Positions 34,077 to 46,500 of a stretch of 64,000 bases of DNA are shown piece after piece (the first letter of the stretch is position 1; every line of letters begins with the position of its first letter). The stretch spans positions 6,038,970 to 6,102,969 of the forward strand of contig NC_049981.1 in the NCBI RefSeq assembly GCF_000003815.2. The letters are read 5' to 3'. The position numbers and the translations under genes were made by a program. This DNA comes from Branchiostoma floridae. Taxonomy: Eukaryota; Chordata; Leptocardii; Amphioxiformes; Branchiostomatidae. The notes beneath the pieces were generated by a model that did not search any database, had not been told where the DNA came from, and worked only from the letters and a program-made list of their open reading frames with translations.

Positions 34077-35423
34077 TCAAGGAATTTCCTCATATTCCTG
34101 TACTGTGTTTCCTATTGGCGTTAAACTTCGAGAAACTTGGTGTGAAATTGACGATTGTGATTTAGCTGGTTCTGCGCTTCTACCATATGCAGTGTCTTGT
34201 ATTGGCGGGACCATTTCAAATGTACTGACTCGAGGTAGAGATAGGATGTCAGAAGAACCGGACAGTTTGTGTAGATGGCTGTTTCTAATGTAGGCAGTGT
34301 TTGCTAGAGGAGGTATGATAGGATGCATCCTCATATTTGTTTGGGCGGTAGTGACATCGTTGTTGTCTTCCGAGCTGCAACATCGGTGCTTCCAAAGGAT
34401 TTTTATAGCCACAGCTGAAACCAAACTTAGCAGCAACGGAACAGCTAAAGCGGTTGTCACTGCGAGCCAGATTAGAGTATGTGACTTACTGTTCTTCCTT
34501 TGAAAAACATTTGTCGATTTAGCCGTTGTAGTCGAGGACACAATTGTGTCTTTACGGGTTTTCGTAAGATGAGTGCCATTCTGAAGAAGTATAGTATATG
34601 TATCATGATTTTTATGTACTTTATAAAAATATGAGCTGGTTCCTGCAAAGTTTTCAGGTGCCGATGTTTGTACATATGTGGTAGCAGTTGTGTCTTTCGC
34701 GCATGGTATCTGAGAACTAGCGACATTTCTAAAGGAAAGCCCTTTAAGATTTGTTGGACTGGCACAAGCAAAGCCGTTCATAATTAAATGGGAATTAAGA
34801 AAACAACTATCACACCGAAGGCAACACCCCGTATGTCTTCCTTTGCATCCTTCCATACACTGAATACTGCTGATGAGCCATAATAGTCTACAATCGCAGC
34901 TAAATGGGTTGTTCTTTAGGAGTGCCTGGTTCAAGAAAGGAAGCCCTAAACCGCGTTGAGAAAGCGAGGCTATCATGTTGTTTGATAGCTCTACGTACCG
35001 TAGTTTTGGAAGTTGCTTGATGGCTATACCTAGATTCACGTGTGCAATTCTGTTGAAGGACAAGTATAAATACGTTAAGGACGGCAGATTCCTAAGTTCT
35101 ATCCAAGAAACGGTTGCGATTCGGTTGGACTTTAATTTCAAGGAGACTAGTTTATCAAGTGGAGGGATGTTGGTAAGGTTCTCGATATCGTTAAATGAGG
35201 CGTCCAAACGAATGACTTCAGTATGCAACGCAGGAAGGTCTCTTAACCTAAGACTTTTAAAGTTGCAAGAAACATAACATGTCTGATTTGTTAGGCAGCT
35301 TCTTTCGCAGCCTACAAGATGTTCTCCGTGGCAAGGCGGTGCCAAGACTAGAATAAGGAGTACAGGCAGAAAGTAGCAGCTTCTTGCTGTTTGGTCCTCC
35401 AAACTCTGACGTCCTGGAATCAT
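34077..35423 (-). CDS. LRR receptor H, intact single-exon coding region
   Basis: 448 aa from the ATG at 35,423 (MIPGRQSLED...); an in-frame ATG five codons upstream is also possible. A strong acceptor (ATGTTTGCAG) lies about 30 bases upstream, so a 5'-UTR intron is likely. Order: signal helix (F-L-P-V-L-L-I-L-V-L-A), LRRNT (G-C-E-R-S-C), four LRRs, LRRCT with N-N-P-F-S-C-D-C and the cluster C-M-E-G-C-x6-C-C-L-R-C-D-S-C, Thr-rich stalk, membrane helix (L-A-V-T-T-A-L-A-V-P-L-L-L-S-L-V) and a tail with PPLANTAY, PPIQDTAY and a terminal E-Y-E-E-I-P. It is on the opposite strand from A-G and is diverged, yet keeps the cysteine cluster and tail motif, so these features are old in the family. Confidence 0.88.
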   Translation of the reverse strand: MIPGRQSLEDQTARSCYFLPVLLILVLAPPCHGEHLVGCERSCLTNQTCYVSCNFKSLRLRDLPALHTEVIRLDASFNDIENLTNIPPLDKLVSLKLKSNRIATVSWIELRNLPSLTYLYLSFNRIAHVNLGIAIKQLPKLRYVELSNNMIASLSQRGLGLPFLNQALLKNNPFSCDCRLLWLISSIQCMEGCKGRHTGCCLRCDSCFLNSHLIMNGFACASPTNLKGLSFRNVASSQIPCAKDTTATTYVQTSAPENFAGTSSYFYKVHKNHDTYTILLQNGTHLTKTRKDTIVSSTTTAKSTNVFQRKNSKSHTLIWLAVTTALAVPLLLSLVSAVAIKILWKHRCCSSEDNNDVTTAQTNMRMHPIIPPLANTAYIRNSHLHKLSGSSDILSLPRVSTFEMVPPIQDTAYGRSAEPAKSQSSISHQVSRSLTPIGNTVQEYEEIP

Positions 35424-35504
35424 GTTGATTTCGAACATGTAGATCTGCAAACATATCAGAGAGTAAATTAAGTAAACTGGGCAATCTGAATAAGGGCAAA
35501 ACAT

Positions 35505-38500
35505 GGCTTTTGGTTAGTAGTGCAATGGCTCGTTTATTCGGCTAAGCACTTCTTATAACCCCTACTCTTCGTGTGGTGTGTGTTTTGTCGTATAGAAATA
35601 TCATATTACAAACATAATCTACCGTTATTTGAAAAACTTACAGCCTAAAAATAAACACGCCCTAATGTGCATCATGGTGCGGCGATCAAGGATAGAAATT
35701 CATATTGTAAGATACGCCTAATAGCAATCACTTACAACAGTGATTCATGATTTTTGAAACGGTCATGTTTCAGACATCATGACCCTTGATCTTTCGTCAG
35801 TGACACTGTATAGACCAATTTGAAGAGCATGTTTTATACAAATTCACCAAATTTGGGGCTCTATCGTAAGCCGTTCTGGCGTTATACGTCAAAAAAGTTG
35901 GCGCAGGCCTCAAAAGGCCCCTCCCCCCTGACTGAATAGGGTTAGATCCTGAAAACATGCAATGGCTACACTAAGACCCGTCCCGATTGTTATAAATAGC
36001 CTTTTTTGAAAACTGTATGGCAAAAGATGTTAAAGAGCATACCTGTGATTCTCTCTTGTTACCTTGTGTTGGGTCGATGAATGTCTTTCTGCAACTTAAA
36101 AAGGGACAGCGTGGTACAAGCCGATCGGGAGCTTCCCTGACTTTTCTCGGCACTGGGAAGGCTACCCGCCCGCCCAGGTCAACTAGGCACCCTGGTGATC
36201 GTTTTGCGGGTTGAGATAAAGTTACCTTGTAAGTAATAACGGCTAACTTAAAAAAAGAATGACTGCCTAAAAGAAGGTAAGTAAAAAGAAAATGGTAAGA
36301 AATACAACTAGCTTAAAAATACTTGTCTGCCTAGCAGTCTCAAATACGTCTAGCGAAGATGCGCATGCTGGTGGGAAATGTGAAAAGAGTGGTTTAGAAA
36401 GAAATTGATTTACGTCACCCATACAATAAATAAACATACAAGTAACATATTCAATAGTTTATTTGATATTCATTGATTAACAATGCCGCACAGGCCTGTA
36501 CACGTGGAAACAATGCGAGACAAACACATTTCCACGTGTCTGCTCTTTATGCAAGAGTTTTTTTTGTACGTAGGGGAACTGAAGAGAAAGTGGGTCGAGG
36601 CAGTTGTCTACATGTGATCAAATACTAGTACATTTTATGGTAGTTTCTTAAGCCTTTTCTTTGAAAAATCAAACCTGAACAAGTGTTTGTTTGTTTGAAT
36701 CTTTATTGTCCAACTAACTCAACACAGGCTAGGGGCCACCCAGCCATTGATATACAGTCAAACCTTGCCTAGTGGCCGACTATGAATAAGGTCCACCTAG
36801 CCATTGATATACAGTCAAGCATGAACTAGTTACCACCTCTACATAAAAACCACGTGGATAAATGAGTGGGTGGATGAATGGTTGAATGAATAGATGAATT
36901 CATAATTATAAGAAATGTGATGCTTCGCAGATAAAAGCTTAATTACGTACACTGTACCATTGAGGAATTTTACAATACATGTTACCACGGGACATACATT
37001 ATAAATTATCGATGTGTGGAGGCTCTGTTAAGTATATAACAAAAAACTGGGTCATGGGTGGGTCTGGGTTTTGGATATGGCTATAGCTATAGCCTTTTTT
37101 CTGCTAGGCTAAAGAAAACAAATTCTGAAACAAAATAGATGTGAGACCGAAGTTCATTTATTCATCTATGCCTTCTATCCTTCGTTTATTAATTCATCCG
37201 CTGATTCTTTGATTTCGCCGATTGATTCATCTCATCCTTCATTCATCTATCAAGGTACATACCTTGTAATCACAATGCTTTAATAATTCTGTTTACTTTG
37301 GGTCTACAGCTGCAGCTGTACATAATCATAGAATACAACACGATGTATTCCGTATCACCAGAGGTACCAGCCAGACCGCGGGTCGTATCGCCCGAAGGCC
37401 GGAGGGTGATCCGACCCCCGGGAGGGCTGGCACCAAGGGTGATGCGGAAGACACTGTGTTGTATTTCAGTTATGTCATACCCACCTAAGAAAACACATGT
37501 TTCGATGTGAAATGCGCTAGAAGTTGAGGGAATTTGGTGCCCTCAAACAAAAATTGTTTCAACAGTAATGTTCCAAAATCCGAATCAGGTATTTGACTTT
37601 CCGACCGCGCCGCACTCGGCGTGCACAGAAACCATTCGAATTATTCGATAAAACAAGCCTGTGTGATAAATATTCGAACCCTGTATGGTACGGCTTTTAT
37701 CACACGATCCGGAACACTTCCATCGAACGTTATCGCAGCCCAGGCATGAGATAAAATAACTTATCAAAGTCAACGTACGTTTCTGAAACATGACAAACGC
37801 GCACAAGATATAGGGATTCAGGGATAAATCCGTCAACGATTACTTTAGGGTTTCTTCGTAAAGGCTACTTGACAGCATCTACGTTGAACTGTCATCATAT
37901 ATGGACTGTAAGGGTAAGATAACCTGTATCGTCCCCCGTCTCTGTACTTTTGTGTCAATAAAGTATAGTCTATAGTCATCCCTGTTGGCTTATTGTTTTG
38001 TTATGGTTATTACTTTTATCATAATAAATAATTCCACTGGAACACGCGCATCGCATCTGTTGATCTTCATACTTTTATACGTTCCGTACCTTAGCGACAA
38101 CAATTAACGTACATTCATATACTTCGTTCTATACAATAAATCACACAACTCATCAACCATTGTCTTGCACTTTATTTTGAAGAAGATGAGTTTAGAGAGA
38201 GGATTCGATGGTGATCTAACTAGAAAAAGGTGAAAGTAGGGCAGAAATTATAAAGAAAAAAGGAAAGAACTTAAAAGAGAGTGGAAGAAAAATGAGAAAT
38301 AGAAGGAAAGAATGAGATGAAACAAAAGATCTGGGAGATGGAAAAATAATTATTAAAGAAATGGTAAGAACTGACCAGAAAAAAAGCAGAAAGGAAGCAG
38401 ATTAAACGGAAAGAGTCATGTTGATTGGGTGCTGAGCACAGAAAAAGACAGGATCATGCCATGACGTCATTAACATGGCGTGTTGGCCTTTGCCCCCTGT
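35505..38500. other. Intergenic, repeats only
   Basis: Contains a perfect-looking inverted pair CACGTGGAAA / TTTCCACGTG (36,500-36,540), a minus-strand retroelement-like tail at 36,690-36,770 (AATAAAGATTCAAACAAAC on the minus strand), a palindromic element at 37,330-37,468, and purine-rich sequence at 38,180-38,400. No gene is supported. Confidence 0.4.
37330..37468. repeat. Palindromic element, related to 58,675-58,855
   Basis: Begins GAATACAACACGATGTATTC and ends with the inverse GACACTGTGTTGTATTTC, with CCGTATCACC / GGTGATGCGG inside. The copy at 58,675 starts GAATACAACACGGTAAATTC and shares CAGCC[TA]GACCGCGGGT. Sequence at 37,630-37,760 matches the right half of that copy (CGATCCGGAACAC, ATCGAACGTTA). 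A dispersed foldback family. Confidence 0.55.
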
Positions 38501-41500
38501 TTATCCGCAGGTGACCCTGCCAGTGCCCTCTCCCACGCATGTGCAGGTGAGGGTGAAGCCCTGGTACTGGATCTGCCAGGTCTGGCCCACGGTGTAGGAC
38601 TGGCCCTCGTACACACACCGCTCGTTAGCAGGGTTGTCTGTATTAAAAGAAATATGCGAACCAGCAGGTTAGCTAGCGAAGTCAATGAACAGTTGCATAG
38701 CTGTCGTTTGGGACAGCATCGTTAACACTAAATAAACAATCATTGTTTAGGACCGCATCAGTGAACCAATCAGAATTTCTGGGATTTTTTCCTTAAAGGG
38801 CTCCGTTATCATTTTTGACCAAAAACTAGTTCAAAATAATTTATTGGGGGATTTCGCGGGGGTTCTTTTCCAACCCTCCGGCACATCCAAGTATTTTACC
38901 ATGTATGGTAAAATATTTACTCCCAGGCATCGGCATGGCCCTTTGTATAAATCAATTAGCCATTCAGCCAATCAGCAACTAGAAGTAACAAATAATACAA
39001 CGTGAATTAAAAAAACCTGAATCTGATTGGTTAATATTCACACGGTATGGCGGCAGAACAAGCAAATTTGAACAGACAGTGACTACTGATACAGGAATAC
39101 TTGAAGGAGCACAGGGAAAATACAAACTGACGTAAAAGTTATGACCTTGGAATACAAAATGGCGACATAAAACGTAGATAAGAACGACTCACTGGAGGGT
39201 GCGCAGGAATAGTATCCGGTACCATTGCCCTCGCAGGTACAGATGAGCATGTAGCCCCCGTTAGTCATATACCACTGCTGACCGATCTGGTACGTCTGAC
39301 CGTTAGCCTGGCAGACATCTACAGCTACCGGCATCTGGGCTGGGTTGATAACCATTCATCAATATTAACTTATAAACATTAGCTTTGACCTATTTAACGA
39401 TATTTATGATAACTAAAGCACGTACTACCGATGACCGATCTGGAAGGTTTGGTAGTTATACTGGCACACATCCACGTCTACCAGCATCTCGACTGGGTTA
39501 GAAATAACAACTTATCAATATTAACTAACTTGCATCTAGTTAATAACATTAACTACAGCCTACACCGCCGCTATGTATTTGTGTTTTTGTGTTTTTGTGT
39601 GTGTAATGTGTGCTTGTGTGTGCATGTGCGTTTGTGTGTGTTGCTGTGTGCGTGTTGGAACGTGTATACACGGCTATGTATGTATTTGTGTATGTGTGTG
39701 TGGTGTGTGTGTGTGTGTGTGTGTGAGTGTGTGTGCGCGCCTCGTGTTTATGCATGTGTGTGGATGCGTCCATGTGCCAATCTAACGCGGAACTTACTGG
39801 CTGTACCCGTTCCGGTTCCCGTACCGGTACCACACTGCATCTCGTAACAGCAGCCGACCTGCACGGGGGTACAACCGGGCTGGTAGGTCATCGGGGGACA
39901 CCTGTGGGGCAAGATCAAAAAAATGTCCTTCATTTGTGTGGCGGGTCTTTAAAAAAATCACGGGTCTTAGTGGCAAGTGCGCAGATGTTGGCACACTGGC
40001 AGCACCTAAGCCGTAGGTGTTTTTGCACCTATAGACAGGTTAGCCGTGAGGCTCGGTGGGCGTCACTCCACCGTCATTGGGGCATGGCAAGTATCGAACT
40101 CGGGACCTACTGATTCTGATTTCAACGCTCTAGCCATTGTGTCACACAGATAGGGGTCTTTAACGTGCTTGAAATGTGGCTTCTATACAGGGGAAACTAG
40201 GTACAGAATAAGATGATTTTTGGCTCAGAATTAAAAAAAAACTGCAGCAAAATTACATTGAAACAAAGAAAGCACAATACATAATGGTTCCTTGATAGGA
40301 GAAATGAAGGACAACAAATAGAAAAAAATAACACAAAATCTGAAATAGAATAAAGGTCAATGATCAACAACCTTCACAAGCGTTTCTTTGCGAAAAACGT
40401 TCTATATCTATAGCTTAAATCTAGCCTTACATGAGGTAAAAATGAAAACAGACATAAACCAGTAAAACCAGTAAAACCGGTTTTGCGTTACTTTCAAAAG
40501 CTTGTTCGTTCAAGCCTCAACGACCTATAGTATCTAATAGATATAATGTTCATAATGTCCATATTTTTTGTAATTTTTTTGTTGACAAGCCACAGTAGTA
40601 AGTTTAAACAAAATGAAACACAGCTTGCTTACAAAATTTAATCTAAATGTATTTTCTTGAAACAGTGCGCATACATATTTGAAAAAGTAAAACAGCAAAA
40701 ATTCAAAGGCAACTCCCCGCCGTATGAAAGTTGTCTACGGAACAGAACAAATTATGCAAGGAAAGACAACTTTCTTGACGTCACATGCACAAGCGATGCC
40801 TCCGAGTTCCTGTTGGATGGTCACTAGTGAGTAGCACTTGGGACGTGAACACGCGCGTTTCTTTCTAAGTTTCTACCTCCAGAACTTTCATTGATGAAGA
40901 TATTCAAGATATTACTGATATTTACAGACAGGTATGTGGATATATAGTTGAAAAAGGTTAAAGCTTGCTGTTTGTGAAGTAATTGGGCGTACGTCATCAT
41001 AGGTAAAGTTTTTTTTTTTATTGTTTAGTTCTTTTTTTGCAAAAGCCGTGTATGCAGCCAAGTGAAGGATTTTCGACAATGTGGATATAGCGTTGAGAGA
41101 GTTGTTTGTCTTTTTATTCTGTATTTGTGTCGCCGATTTTACAGTAAAGTGATCATTTTTTCTCACCTCTTCTATAAGCGCCTTTTGGAGTTTGTTTTGC
41201 AAAGATGAAAATGTATGCCCGAAGGCTATCAGTAAGTAAGTGTGATATAAAATAATAATAATTGGTACAGTTACATTTACATGTGACACCTATAATAAGA
41301 TAATAACAAACAGGCGGCTAAGAACCAGAGATACTAGTTATTCTGTTGGGTCACCAGGACTGACTCAAGGCATAGGCTCTATTCTGAGATCTTATCTTCT
41401 ATAGATCTTATGATCGCTGAGTATTTTATTATTTGCAATTCACGCTTGAACAAAAATAACCTTTAAAAAGTGCTAGTTTGCTCTTTCAATTCATATTACT

Positions 41501-43481
41501 AGTACTGACTCTCGAACTACAAAAACATTTACAGGATGTGGTTTGCTGGTTATTTGATTGTTCGTACTCGATTCAGAACCTTTGTTTTTCTACCTTGAGC
41601 GCTCGCGTCTACTAAAAAAAATGAATTCTTTGAAATAACAATTTGCTCCATTCAATTTTAGGATTTCGTGAGAAGAAACAACATGGATGAATCCACGAAA
41701 GGACATTTGGATCCCTTGAAAATACCCCATGTTCGCTACAAGAAGCTACATGCAGACAACAACCCGGACTTTGAGGGCGAACTGACTCTAGTCGAAGACA
41801 ACCCCGGGGACGAGACTAGACTTCTGGAAGACAACAACTCCGGGGACGAGTCGAGCAGCACTCAAGAAGACCTGGGAACGAGCATTACCGGAAATGTAAC
41901 CGGAACAGCCTGGGATCGAGGTTCTAATTTGTCTTTATTAAGCAATCTAAGCGAGCACCATACTTCCGATTCTGAGGACAAGATTGTGGCTCCGAAGCAA
42001 GAAGACTTGCAAAACGGTGTTGCAAAACCGTACGGTTCTCTCGAAAGCTTTTCGTCTGCGCAGTCTCTGATTTTCCTCGAAGGGGAAGAGGAAGAAACAC
42101 AATCCCCACTACAGACCCACTGTGCGGTAGAAATGGACAATCCCCTTGTCGCGACAAACGAAACTATGGCCGTAAAAGAAGACGAGACTTCAAGTTGGAA
42201 ACAGAGCACGGGTTCGGTTTGCGGAGCAACCCAGTTGTCAGCCGTGCACGTGCAGGTGTTAACCGGAAGACCCGGGGAACGAGTCACGGTGGAACCGACC
42301 GGGAATGGACACATAGACCACATCAGCACTTCTGACAAAGGCCCGACCATACAAGAAGGTAAGAAAAAATCCTACTGCAAAAAAAACTTTATCTTGCATT
42401 TACAACAGTAATTACAAATTTGTATTTTTCCTTCAAAAACGAAAAAAGCCATTGCACGCCCCGCCCTCTTGTTCTCGTAAAATTCTTCTACACGTACAAT
42501 AATAATCATTGCTATATGAGGCAATCCAGGGAAAATTATTCTAAACATCATGATTTCTTCTTGCCACTAGTAATCTATGGCCAATGAGATTGGTAGAAAA
42601 TACAACGTTGGATTTTTTCTTTTCCGCAATAAGTAACTTCTCACATACTGGGACGAGGGGTATACAAATATAGCCACGTTTGGGGTAGTTTTCTCGCAGC
42701 AAAAGCACCAGCTATATCGGCTAGCCATATCGGGAAAACCAGAAATCCAGTTAGAAGCTTCAAGGATGATGTCTGAGAGGCATCAAAATGTAAGCAGATG
42801 AGAGGCTTGTTGTGGAAAAGAAAACTAATGGAACAGCATCCTCTTCATTGTTTTGATTCGTTCTTTAGACGATTCACCACCAGAGGACTACGAAAGGAAG
42901 TTTTCAGTTGAAACAAACAGCAGTGAAGTCGGTGGTAAGGATCCTCTTGGGTACGACATCTACGCCAGAAGCATCGCAGAGATCGTGACGGACGAGGGGA
43001 CGGAGATGCCGCTCACCGTGGGGGTGTACGGGGAGTTCGGTATGGGCAAGACTCACCTCCTAGGGCAGGTCAAAGGTGAGGATTCTATTGTTACCATGGT
43101 GACAATGGACAGGTGTTTGTAGTAATCGTGTGGATGAGTATGTGACATCGACGCTTGTCAACGTGTTTTTTCCCACCTCTTTGCGTAATATACTTGTTTT
43201 GTAGTGAAGAGTGGAGGCTGCATATTCGGGGAGATTTATTTTCATGATCCACAAACATTCGCCCGGCATGTGCAATAACCGAAGGGTGTTTGAACCAGAA
43301 CCCTGATATGCTACCGATTTGGTGCCATTAGCAAAGGAATTTTACACTACTTTCCTCACTCCACACATGTGTAATAAAGCTTTCGACCCTGTGCATTCAT
43401 GTGAGTACTAGGCTATTGAATATGCCCTCAAACATGGTGGTTGTCCCTTGTACAGTTTGTACATCCAAAAGTCTAATATGC

Positions 43482-43528
<47 letters not shown>

Positions 43529-46500
43529 TGCAAAGATGACCAACATATCATGCCCAAACTAGCAAGTTTGTAAAAGCTAACTTTTGGTCGTAACTTTCAG
43601 ACAAAATCAACAAGATGATCAAGAACAAGAAAGAAGAACACGAAGAGTACCACAAGGGTGAAGTCGACGGACTGAAACAAAACCAGAAGCGGAAACGGAA
43701 ACAGGACCAGCAGGAAACACAGTTTCCCGTCTTCATCTTCGCCAACCTGCTTGTTACCTTCGTCCTTTTTCTGATCGCGACGGTCGTGTGTGCATTTTAT
43801 GGCCTAGTCGCATGGGAGGCCATCTTGATTTTCACCATCTTGTTTTTTGTGGCGTTGGTAGCCACCCTGGTGCATGCGTACCGACGGAACATACAGAACT
43901 GGTGCACGAAGAGGATTCCCCTTCTACAGAAAGCCAACCCGATGTACTGGATGGTGGGATTTGATATTTATTTGTTTACTTACTTGTTTGTTTGTTTGTT
44001 TGTTTGTATTGTAAACCTGATAAACCGCCTCATGGCTTAACAAATCATTTAGGTTTGTACTGAACAGTACAATTTCATATTTTCTTGGAATTCTTTATCA
44101 ATTAGAATCATGAATGAATGAAAAGGGGAGAAAAATATGAATCACATATTAGAATTTTAACGTTAGGAAATACATAATGTAAAGTTGGTATTTACTACTT
44201 TTCGCCAGCGACAGGTCAATAGTATCTGACTGTTAGTTCAGTTGTTACATTGTTCAACTGTTACATTGCGTATCTTATTCCCTGGCAGTCTAACATTATT
44301 AATTGACGTACGTTTGAAGCTAAGTATGTATGTTTTTTTTTCTAACATTAGGTTGGCGTGTACCTGGACTGGGTGGAGCCGCCGGTCATGTCCAAAACGC
44401 CACGCACCCAACGTTACGAGGTGAGAATTGGAGAAAAAAATCACGATTGTTGATAATTAACTGCTATTTCATTTTACTTGAATGTAAGTTCATCTGTGAC
44501 GGTAGTTGACATTATCTTACAATTTTAAACTCTATATCCGTACACAAATAAAAGAGCTTACCAATTAACAAGCTTGCTATGAAATATATAAAAGAAGTAA
44601 TATCTCTACAATAATCCATCTCTTATCCAGGTAATTTGGGTGGACTTCAACGCCTGGGAATTCTCGGGCTGCAAGGTATTGTGGGCCGGCATCGTCACCA
44701 CGCTGTGTGACGCCATCGAGGCCAAGATAGGAGCCACACCGGCAAGGTTCTACCGCGTCATCAAGGTGCGTCTACACACGTCACGAGTTTGGTGAACCTG
44801 TCTTCAGCTTGTATGTAGACGTCACATGGGCCTGATTGCTTTTCATTGCTAAGATGGTTGCATACTTAAATAATCTTCTAGTCTCTCAATGTAAAAAAAA
44901 CCCAACCTTTTAAGGCAGTAGGTAGTGGGTTGCTGTCCATTCCATAGCCTTTACATCCCTAACCGAAGTCAGGTACCAATTTCACACCCGGGTGAAATAA
45001 GAAAGGGCCTTTCCAAAGGACAAAAGATAGATAGCATGGCAAGATTCGAACCCTGGCTTTCGTGACACTTTTGACTCGGCCACGTTTGGAACCGCATTCT
45101 TCACACTACAGCACACCTAGCTGCAGTTCACCCTGAAGACAGCAGTCACCGAAACTCCAGCTATTGCTACTTTCTGGTCATGAATGATTGCAAAAAAAAC
45201 TGTTGTTCATTCCATAATATGCCCAAATATTTATTTCTCTCTTCCAGAGTCAAGTGGAATGTTGGAAGGGCGGGAAGAAGTCCCTGATCCAATGCGGTTG
45301 GTTCAAGATTCTTTTGGCTGTCGTCCTTGGAGTCATTCTTTCTTCCCTGGTCGGCATCTTCGTCTTGGTGGAAGGAACTAAGCACATCAACACCCTCATC
45401 GCTACCGTATCGCAGGTCCTAGGTCTGGGCATCGTTGTCAATATCAAGAGCTACTTCAAGGTCGCCAAGAATCTGGTCAAGTCTCAGAAAGACGTCTTGA
45501 ACAGCCAGATGAAGAAGCCGGACTTCGCCGATCAGCTGGGCTTCATGTCAGAGGTCAAGGCGGAGGTCAAGACCGTGACGTCACTCCTGCGGTTCTTAGA
45601 ACACGTGACCGGGATCCAATACCGCGTCATCATCATGGTTGATGATCTGGACTGTTGCCCTGGCGACCGGGTGGTGGGGGTGTTGGAGGCCATGAACATT
45701 CTGCTGTCAGACGAAGGGGCCAATTTCGTCTCTATCATCGCCATGGACCCCACAATCGTGGTGAACTGTTTGGAGAGTCGTCTAAAAGACATCATGATCA
45801 ACAACGCCAGTGGGTATGTAGCTAACAAATATCCTACATGTATCTATCTAATGAAATCAATGCATGCATCTATGTGTATGCATTTATCTGTCTATGCGCC
45901 ACTATATGTGTAGTTGGTATAGTTTGTTACAGTTGGTATGGGCCACCAACCGTATAACAAGTGGTTTGGTCCTTCTAGCGGTTACGTCTCAAGTCACGCT
46001 GTGCCCTTTGTCCGCCATTATGGGTTTGCCGCGATAGTTTTTAACATGTTGTATTGAACTTCCTTGAAATGCGCCTACTGTCGTCCTTGAGTTGGCACTG
46101 CACGCGTTCCACAATGACGTGGTGGCAGAGGTGGGATTCAAATATCTATCATTTATTCATCTATATACTCTATTTTTCCGATCTCTCGAACTCTATCTAT
46201 CTATTCATCTACATCCATCTCGCCATGTACACCCCCCCCCCCCTCCCCTTTTCTCAACCTTTGATGGCTGAACTGTCCAAACACGATTGTTTGCTTGATC
46301 AAGGAGGTTTGACTTAGTGCAGCCTTCTTCAAGATTGAGTCACGAGGGACATGTGAATTCTGTTTTTGTAGTCACAATTCTGTACTGTACTTATTCTATT
46401 TCAGGTATGAGTACCTAAAAAGGATTGTTCACGTCCCCGTGTGTCTGCCCGAGCCGAACGTGGGGAACAGGAGAGATCTCTTCCGTGATGTCGTCCGCGG

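Noticed and set aside
39431-39847. Cysteine/valine-rich frames around 39,430-39,850
   Set aside because: Produced by a (GT)n tract and by the antisense of exon 4 of the fibronectin type I-like gene; no start context or splice support.
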